The translations under genes and the position numbers were made by a program. A stretch of DNA of 61,068 bases from Prevotella sp. (lineage in GTDB: Bacteria > Bacteroidota > Bacteroidia > Bacteroidales > Bacteroidaceae), in the NCBI GenBank assembly GCA_017545045.1, contig JAFYDA010000057.1, positions 1 through 61,068 of the forward strand, given 5' to 3'. Numbering within the stretch: position 1 is the first letter of the stretch; each line of letters begins with the position of its first letter. The notes beneath the pieces are model-generated. The model saw nothing but the letters and a program-made list of their open reading frames with translations, did no database searches and was not told the origin of the DNA. Below, in pieces: positions 27,255 through 35,079 of this stretch.

Positions 27255-28035
27255 CGAACTACATCTTTTCGTATTTGAGGGTGTTCGGGCAGAATCGAAA
27301 TATGTAGATATGCTCGAACAGAATTTCCTTGGGAAAAGGATCTCTGTTAAGTGTGTCTACGATGCAGAGATTTATCAACTCTACAAGGTCCTAAAAGAAG
27401 AGGAATCTGATTTTGATCTGGTTGAACTATTAAAAGAGCGAAACAAAGAGAATGCGAAAATCTTGAGAGACTACAATCGAGACAGTTTTGCATACATTTA
27501 TCTTTTCTTTGATTATGATGCCCATTCAACGCTTGCGGACGATGACAAGATAGCGGAGATGCTCGATTTCTTTGATAATGAAACTGAAAATGGTTTGCTC
27601 TACATCAGTTATCCGATGCTTGAAGCCATTCGCCACTATAAAGACATGCAGAGTTTCAAGGAACTTACTGTCAAATGCAAACGTGCCAACTGTCCATATA
27701 AGGATGAATGTGACGAAGTAGAAGCATGTTTGAAGGAACCCCACTATAAGAACGTTTCGTCCTCACAATGCCAGCCTCAACTCACCAACATCAACAAATA
27801 CACAAAAGAGGTATGGCAAGAACTGATTCGTGCCCATGTTTCCAAGATGAATTATCTGGTACACGATGTTTTTGAGTTGCCTATACGAATAGAGTCGCAA
27901 AGTGTGATATTCAGCAAGCAACTGGAAAAGCATATCAATCACAAGTGTCCTAAAGTCGCTGTGCTTAGTGCTTTTCCAATTTATGTGTTAGATTATTATG
28001 GAGTTGAAACGCTAAAAAAGAAATTAAAAGAATAA
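27244..28035 (+). CDS. RloB/TOPRIM-like protein with a four-cysteine insert (candidate effector)
   Basis: A 263-residue protein with a TOPRIM-like layout: LFVFEGVRAESKY (E12, E17) and YLFFDYDAH (D90, D92), then YPMLEAIRHYK, which occupies the place of the N-P-C-F-E motif of RloB proteins. These acidic residues would bind metal for nuclease action. Unusual is a cysteine cluster C145, C150, C156, C162 (C-x4-C-x5-C-x5-C) that looks like a small zinc-binding insert. The gene overlaps the ATPase by 11 bases. The pairing resembles RloA-RloB and, more loosely, PARIS, in which the ATPase holds the TOPRIM effector until a phage trigger appears. I cannot assign it to a named system. ATPase plus TOPRIM pairing is fairly clear; toxicity and zinc binding are inference. 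Confidence 0.7.
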   Translation: MLNNELHLFVFEGVRAESKYVDMLEQNFLGKRISVKCVYDAEIYQLYKVLKEEESDFDLVELLKERNKENAKILRDYNRDSFAYIYLFFDYDAHSTLADDDKIAEMLDFFDNETENGLLYISYPMLEAIRHYKDMQSFKELTVKCKRANCPYKDECDEVEACLKEPHYKNVSSSQCQPQLTNINKYTKEVWQELIRAHVSKMNYLVHDVFELPIRIESQSVIFSKQLEKHINHKCPKVAVLSAFPIYVLDYYGVETLKKKLKE

Positions 28036-28039
28036 CAAT

Positions 28040-28156
28040 ATGGACAAAGAACCTGGTTACGAGTACGAAGTCCGTATCTATATGAGATTAGGAAAGAAAA
28101 AGAATATTCATAAAAATTGTGCGTTTTCACAAATTTTTTGTACTTTTGCGACATAA
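28040..28156 (+). CDS. Small 38-residue frame after the RloB-like gene
   Basis: A start codon 5 bases after the preceding stop opens a 38-codon frame beginning MDKEPGYEYEVRIYMRLGKK and ending just past the next gene's promoter box. The first 20 residues look protein-like, while the rest is AT-driven, so it may be the truncated start of a lost third gene in the cluster. No family recognised. Confidence 0.25.
   Translation: MDKEPGYEYEVRIYMRLGKKKNIHKNCAFSQIFCTFAT
28141..28148 (+). promoter_or_regulatory. Promoter -7 box of the restriction-modification pair
   Basis: TACTTTTG fits TAnnTTTG; ATTG 21 bases upstream (28116-28119) is an imperfect -33 box. The start codon at 28168 follows after about 12 nt of leader. 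It separates the res-mod transcript from the ATPase pair. Confidence 0.6.
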
Positions 28157-28167
28157 ACACCTAATAA

Positions 28168-31017
28168 ATGTTTTATAAACTCATAGAAAAGAAACGCAAC
28201 GAGTGGCTTGCATCTGAGGACTGCACCATCAAGGAACTGCTGCAGTATATCGTACAGCGGGGCATGATGCGCGATGCTCAGTTAGAGGCCATCAAGACAT
28301 ATCTGTTTCTTAAGATAGCCTGCAAGAATCAGCCCTTGTGGAGGCTCTTTGCCGATGGTGTGTTCAACGATACCAACATCGGGCAGGTGGAATTGACAGA
28401 GGCAGCCCGACAGGTATTCAGCACCAACAAGGCTGCTGTGGCTTTGTTCCAATATTCGCGCCTACACGACAAGAGAGGCAAGCAACTCGCTCCAGAGTTG
28501 GAGCACTATATCAAACAACATGCCGACGAGATAGACTACGAGACGACCTTCCAGAAGATATTCTACGATGTCACCTACACCGACTACCTCTTTAGTCTGC
28601 CTATGGGAGCTGGCAAGACTTACCTAATGGCTGCTTTCTTCTATCTTGATTTGTACTTTGCTCAAAACGAGCCAGAAAATCCAAGTTTTGCTCATAACTT
28701 CATGGTGATGGCTCCTTCTGGTTTGAAGTCTTCAATTGTACCCAGTCTGAAACATATCAAGGAGTTTGATCCTTCTTGGATTATTCCAGAACCGACAGCG
28801 ACTCAGTTAAGGCGCCTCATAAAGTTTGAGATTCTTGACGAGCAGAAGACAGCCAACAAGAGCAATCAGATTAAGAATCCCAACGCCCAGAAAATCAACA
28901 ACCATCAGCCATTAGAAGATTTGATGGGATTAGTGGCTATCACCAATGCAGAGAAAGTCATATTGGATCGCTTCTCAACAGACCAAGACCCCAATCTTTT
29001 TTCAGAAGAAGAATTGAAACGCATAGAATTAGCCAACGAACTGCGTGAGATTATAGGCAATCTGCCTAATCTGGCTATCTATATTGACGAGGTACACCAT
29101 GCTGCTGATGGTGAAATAAAACTTAGGCAGGTGGTGAATAAGTGGACAGAAAACAACACCTTCAATTCTGTTCTTGGCTTCTCTGGCACTCCATATTTGG
29201 AGAGTGCCGAGCGATTAAGTTTCTCAGAAGAGTTCTCCATCAGGAATACAGACTTGGCAAATGTTGTTTACTATTATCCTCTGATTGAGGGTATTGACAA
29301 CTTCCTGAAGAATCCAGATGTTAAGTTTACGGATAATGACACAGAGACGATCGTCACCAATGGTGTTAAAGAATTCCTCGAAAAGTATGGTGAGTTGGTT
29401 TATGCGAACGGAACTTGTGCAAAGTTGGCCATCTATTGTGGTCAGATAGAGACTTTGGAGGAAATCATTTATCCGTTAGTGGCAGAAATAGTTTCTACAT
29501 ACGGACTGAATCCAACCGATGTCATTCTGAAATATCATGGTGGTAACAAAGATTATCCGCAGCCGGAAGGCTCTGAGACAGCATTTGCATCGTTAGATAC
29601 AACCATATCCAAGATAAAGATCATACTGCTTGTTCAGATTGGTAAGGAGGGATGGGACTGCAAGAGCTTGACGGGCGTCATACTTCCACAGAAAGGCGTA
29701 TGTCCTACGAACATGGTGCTGCAAACAAGTTGCCGATGCCTGCGCCAAGCGGTGAAGAATAGTAAGGAGACGGCACTTATTTGGCTCAACAAGTTTAATG
29801 CCGATAAGCTGAATCGCCAGTTAGAGCAACAGCAGAACATCACGTTGCAAGAGTTCAGCAACAAATCTTCTTCTGGCACAAAGATGATTGAGCGTTTCTC
29901 TCGTATGGAATACATGAAAGTGCCTCCCATTGACTTCTATCAGCTAAAAGTTAGCTACGAAACACTCATCGTGGATGATGCCAACGATCCTGCAAAGCGA
30001 CTCCGAGATGACCGTATGCTGGTACTTTCGGATATATCTCTGGTACATCAGCAGGATATGGAGGGCAAGGAGATTAAGACTTATGAGCAGGAAAACGAAG
30101 AGAACGTAAGAACGTCATTCTTCTGGTGGCTACAACAGATAGCAAAAGAGAGTTTTGGTACATTGACGGTATCAGACCTCAAATCGTGCGAGAAGGAATT
30201 AAAAGAAATCTTCGCTAAGATTACAACAGAGAAAGAAGGAGCCACTATTGAGAACAACAAGTTTAATCATCAGCGCATCCGTTCTTTGATCCGTCAATCT
30301 TTTGCACCTATACGTGATTTCAAAGTGACGGAAGAGGTGGTGCCAGAGCAAGCTAATCTCTTACAGATAGAGAAACTCATCTCTCCAGTTGAAGATAGTG
30401 AAAAGTTCTATCCTAACCAGCAAGCAGTGAATGAGATTGTAACATGGGATACGAAACCACCTCAGCAGGAATTAACCCCAGAGCAAAAGACCAAGATAGA
30501 TGAATTGGAAGCAATGGGCATAGACGTATCTGCTCTTCGTAATCCTAAACCAGACCCGCATCCTGAACGCAAGCAGACCTATCACTATCTGCCATACAGG
30601 TTTGACAGTGGGCTAGAGATGCGTTTCCTTTCAGAAGAAATAATTCCGCTCATCAAGGATAAGGGCCTTGAAGTCTATTTTAATGGTGACGATACGCTGA
30701 CAGAGTTCAAAATAAACTGCTATGCGAAGTCGGGTAATAAATGGCAGTACAGAGGTAAATATGTGCCTGATTTCCTGTTGATTAGTCGCAATGAGGCAAG
30801 ACAGATAGACAAAGTTATCATCATTGAGACCAAAGGTGAAGGCTTTGCTGCAAAGTTCAAGGATCGCCTTGACTTCATGCAGAATGAATTTGTTCAGAAG
30901 AATAATGATGTTTTCGGATACAAACGCTTCGACTTCCTTTATCTGGAAGATATACTCTCTGCAGAACAGCGTAGGAAGAAAACCATCCAGGCAATCAACG
31001 ACTTTTTTAACATGTAA
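28168..31017 (+). CDS. Type III-like restriction endonuclease/helicase subunit (Res)
   Basis: A 949-residue superfamily 2 helicase-nuclease. Motif I is LPMGAGKTYLM (about 143-153), motif II YIDEVHHAAD (about 304-313), motif III LGFSGTPYLE, motif V IGKEGWDCKSL and motif VI QTSCRCLRQ. Near the C-terminus, VPDFLL (about 865) followed by IIIETKGEG (about 884-892) forms a PD-(D/E)xK nuclease centre, as in Type III Res subunits. It would cut DNA after ATP-driven translocation or diffusion, with the methyltransferase giving specificity. The next gene, the methyltransferase, starts 12 bases downstream. Gene order res then mod is the reverse of the classical mod-res order. All motifs look intact. Confidence 0.9.
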   Translation: MFYKLIEKKRNEWLASEDCTIKELLQYIVQRGMMRDAQLEAIKTYLFLKIACKNQPLWRLFADGVFNDTNIGQVELTEAARQVFSTNKAAVALFQYSRLHDKRGKQLAPELEHYIKQHADEIDYETTFQKIFYDVTYTDYLFSLPMGAGKTYLMAAFFYLDLYFAQNEPENPSFAHNFMVMAPSGLKSSIVPSLKHIKEFDPSWIIPEPTATQLRRLIKFEILDEQKTANKSNQIKNPNAQKINNHQPLEDLMGLVAITNAEKVILDRFSTDQDPNLFSEEELKRIELANELREIIGNLPNLAIYIDEVHHAADGEIKLRQVVNKWTENNTFNSVLGFSGTPYLESAERLSFSEEFSIRNTDLANVVYYYPLIEGIDNFLKNPDVKFTDNDTETIVTNGVKEFLEKYGELVYANGTCAKLAIYCGQIETLEEIIYPLVAEIVSTYGLNPTDVILKYHGGNKDYPQPEGSETAFASLDTTISKIKIILLVQIGKEGWDCKSLTGVILPQKGVCPTNMVLQTSCRCLRQAVKNSKETALIWLNKFNADKLNRQLEQQQNITLQEFSNKSSSGTKMIERFSRMEYMKVPPIDFYQLKVSYETLIVDDANDPAKRLRDDRMLVLSDISLVHQQDMEGKEIKTYEQENEENVRTSFFWWLQQIAKESFGTLTVSDLKSCEKELKEIFAKITTEKEGATIENNKFNHQRIRSLIRQSFAPIRDFKVTEEVVPEQANLLQIEKLISPVEDSEKFYPNQQAVNEIVTWDTKPPQQELTPEQKTKIDELEAMGIDVSALRNPKPDPHPERKQTYHYLPYRFDSGLEMRFLSEEIIPLIKDKGLEVYFNGDDTLTEFKINCYAKSGNKWQYRGKYVPDFLLISRNEARQIDKVIIIETKGEGFAAKFKDRLDFMQNEFVQKNNDVFGYKRFDFLYLEDILSAEQRRKKTIQAINDFFNM

Positions 31018-31029
31018 ACAAATAAAGCT

Positions 31030-33078
31030 ATGGCTATAAAATACGTTCCCTATTTCCCAAATACGCTTGAAGGACAGGCGATATTAGATAACTTTGTGCG
31101 CACAAAGCGAGTGCTACGTTATCGAGACAACGATCAGGTAATAGACCGCATCCAGCGAGGTATGCCCCTTTATGAGATGGAGCTAAAAGAGCAGATAGGT
31201 AAGAATCCCAATCATAATATGGTCATACGAGGCGAGTGTCTGTCTGCTTGTGCTTATCTGAGAGATAAAGGAATCTTTGTGGACCTTATCTATGTTGACC
31301 CCCCTTTTGCCAGTGGTGCTGACTATGCCAAGAATGTGTATATACGTCGCAATCCAAAAGTGGCAGCAGCCATTGCACAGGCAGAAAGCGAACTTGACAT
31401 CGAAGAGCTAAAAGCTTTCGAGGAAAAGATGTATGGTGACGTGTGGGATAAAGAGCGTTACCTGAATTGGATGTATGAGAACCTTATGGCTATAAAAAGC
31501 ATTATGAGCGATAACGCATGCATATATGTACATCTGGATTGGCATATAGGTCATTATGTTAAAATCTTGTTGGATGAAATATTTGGTGAGCAGAATTTTA
31601 TAAACCAAATAACTTGGAAAAGGAATTTCGCTCATGGTGACACAGGCCAGGGAGCACAACATTTTGGAAGAATATCTGACTATATTTTCTTATACAAGAA
31701 ATCAGACGACTTTGTGTTTAATGGTGGATATTCACCCTACACAGAAGAATATATAAAAAAAGTATTCAAATATGAAGACCCTGATGGCCGTCGTTGGCAA
31801 TCTCTCCCAATCACTGCACCAGGTGGAGCTTCAAAAGGGAACCCATATTACGAGTTTATGGGTGTTTATAGGTATTGGCGATTTGCTCAAGATAATCTTG
31901 AAAAGATGTTGGCAGCAGGAAAGATATATCAATCAGAACCTGGTAAGGTTCCAAGGCAAAAAGGATATCTTGATGAAAGTCCTGGAATTCCCCTCCAAGA
32001 TATCTGGGATGATATCCCCGCAGTTCAAGGTCAAGCTATTGAATATGTGAATTATGCAACTCAAAAGCCCGAAGCCCTGTTGGAGCGTATCATCAAAGCC
32101 AGCAGTAACGAAGGTATGCTTGTTGCAGATTTCTTTGGCGGCAGCGGAGTGACTGCTGCTGTTGCCAACAAGTTAGGCCGCAGGTTTATCCATTGCGACA
32201 TCGGTATCAATAGTATTCAGACTGCACGTGACCGTCTGTTGGCTGACAAAGCCGAGTTTGATGTGTTTGAAGTAAAAGACGGGGTGTCGCTCTATCGCAA
32301 TCCTGTTCAGACGATGGATAAGCTCAGAAGCCTCATTCAAGGCTTACGCAATGAGGATGCTTTGGATAAGTTCTGGGAAGGCAGCATCGTTGATACCAAA
32401 TATGGCATGATGCCCGTCTATCTGCCTAATCTGATGGACAGTAGTACCCGTCTGCTTGATAAAGTTCTGATGAATCGCATTATTCGTGAGGCTTTACCTG
32501 ATCTTCCTGCCGACACCCAGCGCGTCATCGTATATTATATCGATATCACAGATAAGCAGGAAATAGAGCAGTTCATCAAAGAGGAGAACAATCAGACCAC
32601 AATCGAAATAGAACTTCGAGATCTGAAGCAAGTGCTTGATGAAGTAGTAATAGAAGATGAAGCCGAATGGGAGGTCTCTGAAACTCACGATGGCCTTTGG
32701 GCTGGATGGAAGGTTGAAATCAAGGTTTTCCACAGTGACCGTGTTCTCCGTAAGATAGAAGAAGTAAACCTGAAAGCCCAGCAGCAAGTGCTACAGCAGA
32801 AGGCTAAGGGTAAAGAAAAGAAGTTCAAACCTATCGTCATCAGCGACGAGGGATTAGAAACCATCGAATGGATCAGTCTTGACTGTACCAATGCAGACAA
32901 ACAGGCTCCCTGGCAAAGTGATACAGAAATCAAGATTGACCGTCTGGGCTATGTTATCCGCAATGGCGTGAAGACCCAAGACTTCTGGGATGCCACCATC
33001 AAGTGTGACAATAAACCCCTCCGCATGAAAATACGCAATATCTGCGGAGACGAGACGGTCTATATGATTGAGTTATAA
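31030..33078 (+). CDS. Type III-like DNA methyltransferase (Mod)
   Basis: An adenine-N6 or cytosine-N4 type methyltransferase of 682 residues that should protect host DNA and set the specificity of the res product. The catalytic motif IV is VDPPF (about 88-92) and precedes the AdoMet motif I DFFGGSGVTAA (about 366-376), the order of the beta class typical of Type III Mod proteins. The target-recognition region lies between them (about 130-340) and the last 270 residues form a long C-terminal domain rich in charged residues. Lower GC than the flanking glycosidase genes. Both active motifs are intact, so the system is probably functional. The recognition sequence cannot be predicted. Confidence 0.9.
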   Translation: MAIKYVPYFPNTLEGQAILDNFVRTKRVLRYRDNDQVIDRIQRGMPLYEMELKEQIGKNPNHNMVIRGECLSACAYLRDKGIFVDLIYVDPPFASGADYAKNVYIRRNPKVAAAIAQAESELDIEELKAFEEKMYGDVWDKERYLNWMYENLMAIKSIMSDNACIYVHLDWHIGHYVKILLDEIFGEQNFINQITWKRNFAHGDTGQGAQHFGRISDYIFLYKKSDDFVFNGGYSPYTEEYIKKVFKYEDPDGRRWQSLPITAPGGASKGNPYYEFMGVYRYWRFAQDNLEKMLAAGKIYQSEPGKVPRQKGYLDESPGIPLQDIWDDIPAVQGQAIEYVNYATQKPEALLERIIKASSNEGMLVADFFGGSGVTAAVANKLGRRFIHCDIGINSIQTARDRLLADKAEFDVFEVKDGVSLYRNPVQTMDKLRSLIQGLRNEDALDKFWEGSIVDTKYGMMPVYLPNLMDSSTRLLDKVLMNRIIREALPDLPADTQRVIVYYIDITDKQEIEQFIKEENNQTTIEIELRDLKQVLDEVVIEDEAEWEVSETHDGLWAGWKVEIKVFHSDRVLRKIEEVNLKAQQQVLQQKAKGKEKKFKPIVISDEGLETIEWISLDCTNADKQAPWQSDTEIKIDRLGYVIRNGVKTQDFWDATIKCDNKPLRMKIRNICGDETVYMIEL

Positions 33079-33151
33079 TCCTATCAATAATGCTATCAGA
33101 TTAGGCAAAGATCACAAACTCCATTTTAATTGGTACCAGTCACACTGAAAA

Positions 33152-35062
33152 TCAGTACTCTAACACCAGCGACTGACGGGGCTTCAGAGTGAGATCGCCG
33201 GACAGGTCGTAATAACGGCCTGTCAGCACGTCGCGGGCACGGGTGGTGCTGCCGATGACCTCGCCATAACGTTTCACCTGCATGGTTGCAGGCTTCGACG
33301 TACCATTAAGGACGGTAAGTGCAGTCTTGCCTTCATACTGACGGGCAATGACATAGACGCCCTCAAAGGGGATGAACTGCGTCTGCCGACCACGGGTGAT
33401 GACGGGGTTGTTCTGGCGCCAGTGCAGCAGACGGCTCAGCCACTGGAACATCGACTGCTCGGCACGGGAACGGCCCTCGCGTGTGAAGGCATTGTGGCTG
33501 TCGCCGGGAAATCCGCCGGGGAAGTCCTTACGGACATTACCGTCGGTCACCTCCTTGGTGCCGTTCATCAGTATCTCCGTACCGTAATACAGCTGGGGTA
33601 TGCGGTTCACCGTGAGCAGTAGGGCGAGTGCCTGTTTCAACATCAGTGAATCCTTTCCATTGCCGAGGAAGCGGTCTGTATCGTGGTTCTCAATGAAAGC
33701 CATGACACTGGAGGGGTTCGGATAAAGGTAGTCGTAGACAAAAGAATTGTAAAGACGGTTCAGACCGTTCCACCATGCGTCGGTCTCCTCGTTCTTGGCC
33801 TGGTTGAGCTTGTCGAAGAAAGAGAAGTCCATGACGGTTGGAAGGTAGCTATTAGCGATGCCGGCAGCCAGGCGGCTGTTGGCCTGCCAGGCGGCGGTGT
33901 AGGCAGGCTCGGTGACCCATGTTTCGCCGACAGTGTTGAAGTGGGGGTACTCTTCGCTGAGCTCTTTCATCCAAGCGGACATGGCATCGGCATAAGCGTA
34001 GGGATAAGTGTCCATACGGATGCCGTCGATGCCAATAGTCTCTATCCACCACTTGGAGTTCTGAATGAGGTAGCGCATGAGATGCGGATTGTGCTGGTTC
34101 AAGTCAGGCATGGTAGGCACGAACCATCCTTCAACCGTCTCTTTCAGGTCTACTTTGGAGGCATACGGATCGAGGACGGGAGTCAGCTTGTAGCTGGTCT
34201 GGAGGTAAGAAGACGCTGACGTTCCCTGAGCCTCCGTCAACCATTCCGGCACGTTGAGCCAGTCCTTCGACGGCATGTCGCTGGTCCAGGGATGCTCAAA
34301 GCCACTGTGGTTGAAAATCATGTCCATCACCACTTTCAGGCCACGGTCGTGAGCCTCGTCCACCAGCCGACGATAGTCATCATTCGTACCGAATCGCGGG
34401 TCCACACGATAGTAGTTGGTCGTTGCATAGCCGTGATAGGTCGAGAAGTCATTGTCGCTATCAGGCGAATCGTTCTCCAGGACTGGTGTCAGCCACAGGG
34501 CTGTCACACCGAGCTCACAAAAGTAGTCCAAATGTTCGCGGATGCCGTTCAAGTCGCCACCATGGCGGAGTGAAGGCTTCGAACGGTCCTCCTTATAGGC
34601 TCTCATGCCCTTTACTTGCGGGTTATGTCCGACACCCTGTGCGAAGCGGTCCGGCATGAGCATGTAGAGCACGTCGGCATTCGTAAATCCATAACGCTTG
34701 TCACCACTCATCTCGCGTACCTTCAGCTCATAGGCGACAGACACGGCCTTCACCTTAGAATCAGACGATACGAAAGTGAGTTTCATCGTGCCAGGCTTAG
34801 CATCCTTTATATTCAGATAGACGAACAGGTAGTTGGGCGAGTCAAGGCGCACCAGACTATCGACGTGAACGCCAGGGTAATCTGTCTCCACGCGCTGTAT
34901 GTCGCGGATGCCCTTGCCGTAGACCATCAGCTGCACCTGCGGGTTTTTCATGCCGACATACCAGTCGGTGGGCTCAATACGGTCGATTGTCACTTTGCTT
35001 TTTGCTGCACTCATAGTAAGCAATTGTGCCACTAAGGCGGTTAATACTAATACTCTTTTCAT
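33152..35062 (-). CDS. susA: SusA-like neopullulanase/cyclomaltodextrinase (GH13)
   Basis: Periplasmic alpha-glucan hydrolase that shortens malto-oligosaccharides. Signal peptide to TMSAA (about residue 20). An N-terminal cyclomaltodextrinase-type beta-sandwich (ITIDRIEPTDWYVGM-like, about 24-120) is followed by the GH13 barrel with region I DMIFNH, region II GIRMDTYPY (nucleophile Asp), region III VGETWV (acid/base Glu) and region IV FIENHDTDR. A short C-terminal beta domain ends the protein. Length (636) fits Bacteroides SusA (about 620). It follows the pullulanase gene by 17 bases, so the two enzymes are made together: debranching plus linear cleavage. Unlike the classical sus locus, no SusB-SusG genes are adjacent. 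Confidence 0.9.
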   Translation of the reverse strand: MKRVLVLTALVAQLLTMSAAKSKVTIDRIEPTDWYVGMKNPQVQLMVYGKGIRDIQRVETDYPGVHVDSLVRLDSPNYLFVYLNIKDAKPGTMKLTFVSSDSKVKAVSVAYELKVREMSGDKRYGFTNADVLYMLMPDRFAQGVGHNPQVKGMRAYKEDRSKPSLRHGGDLNGIREHLDYFCELGVTALWLTPVLENDSPDSDNDFSTYHGYATTNYYRVDPRFGTNDDYRRLVDEAHDRGLKVVMDMIFNHSGFEHPWTSDMPSKDWLNVPEWLTEAQGTSASSYLQTSYKLTPVLDPYASKVDLKETVEGWFVPTMPDLNQHNPHLMRYLIQNSKWWIETIGIDGIRMDTYPYAYADAMSAWMKELSEEYPHFNTVGETWVTEPAYTAAWQANSRLAAGIANSYLPTVMDFSFFDKLNQAKNEETDAWWNGLNRLYNSFVYDYLYPNPSSVMAFIENHDTDRFLGNGKDSLMLKQALALLLTVNRIPQLYYGTEILMNGTKEVTDGNVRKDFPGGFPGDSHNAFTREGRSRAEQSMFQWLSRLLHWRQNNPVITRGRQTQFIPFEGVYVIARQYEGKTALTVLNGTSKPATMQVKRYGEVIGSTTRARDVLTGRYYDLSGDLTLKPRQSLVLEY

Positions 35063-35079
35063 ATCTTCTAGATTTTAGG

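Noticed and set aside
26151-28035. Assignment as a PARIS (AriA/AriB) system
   Set aside because: ATPase plus TOPRIM order fits, but the effector looks closer to RloB and has an extra cysteine cluster. A named call is not justified without profile searches.
28141-28167. Treating ATPase-RloB-res-mod as one operon
   Set aside because: A good TAnnTTTG box directly before res indicates at least partly separate transcription.
33145-33157. ACTGA-AAA-TCAGT as a terminator after susA
   Set aside because: The stem is AT-rich, only 5 bp, and has no T run. It is too weak to call.
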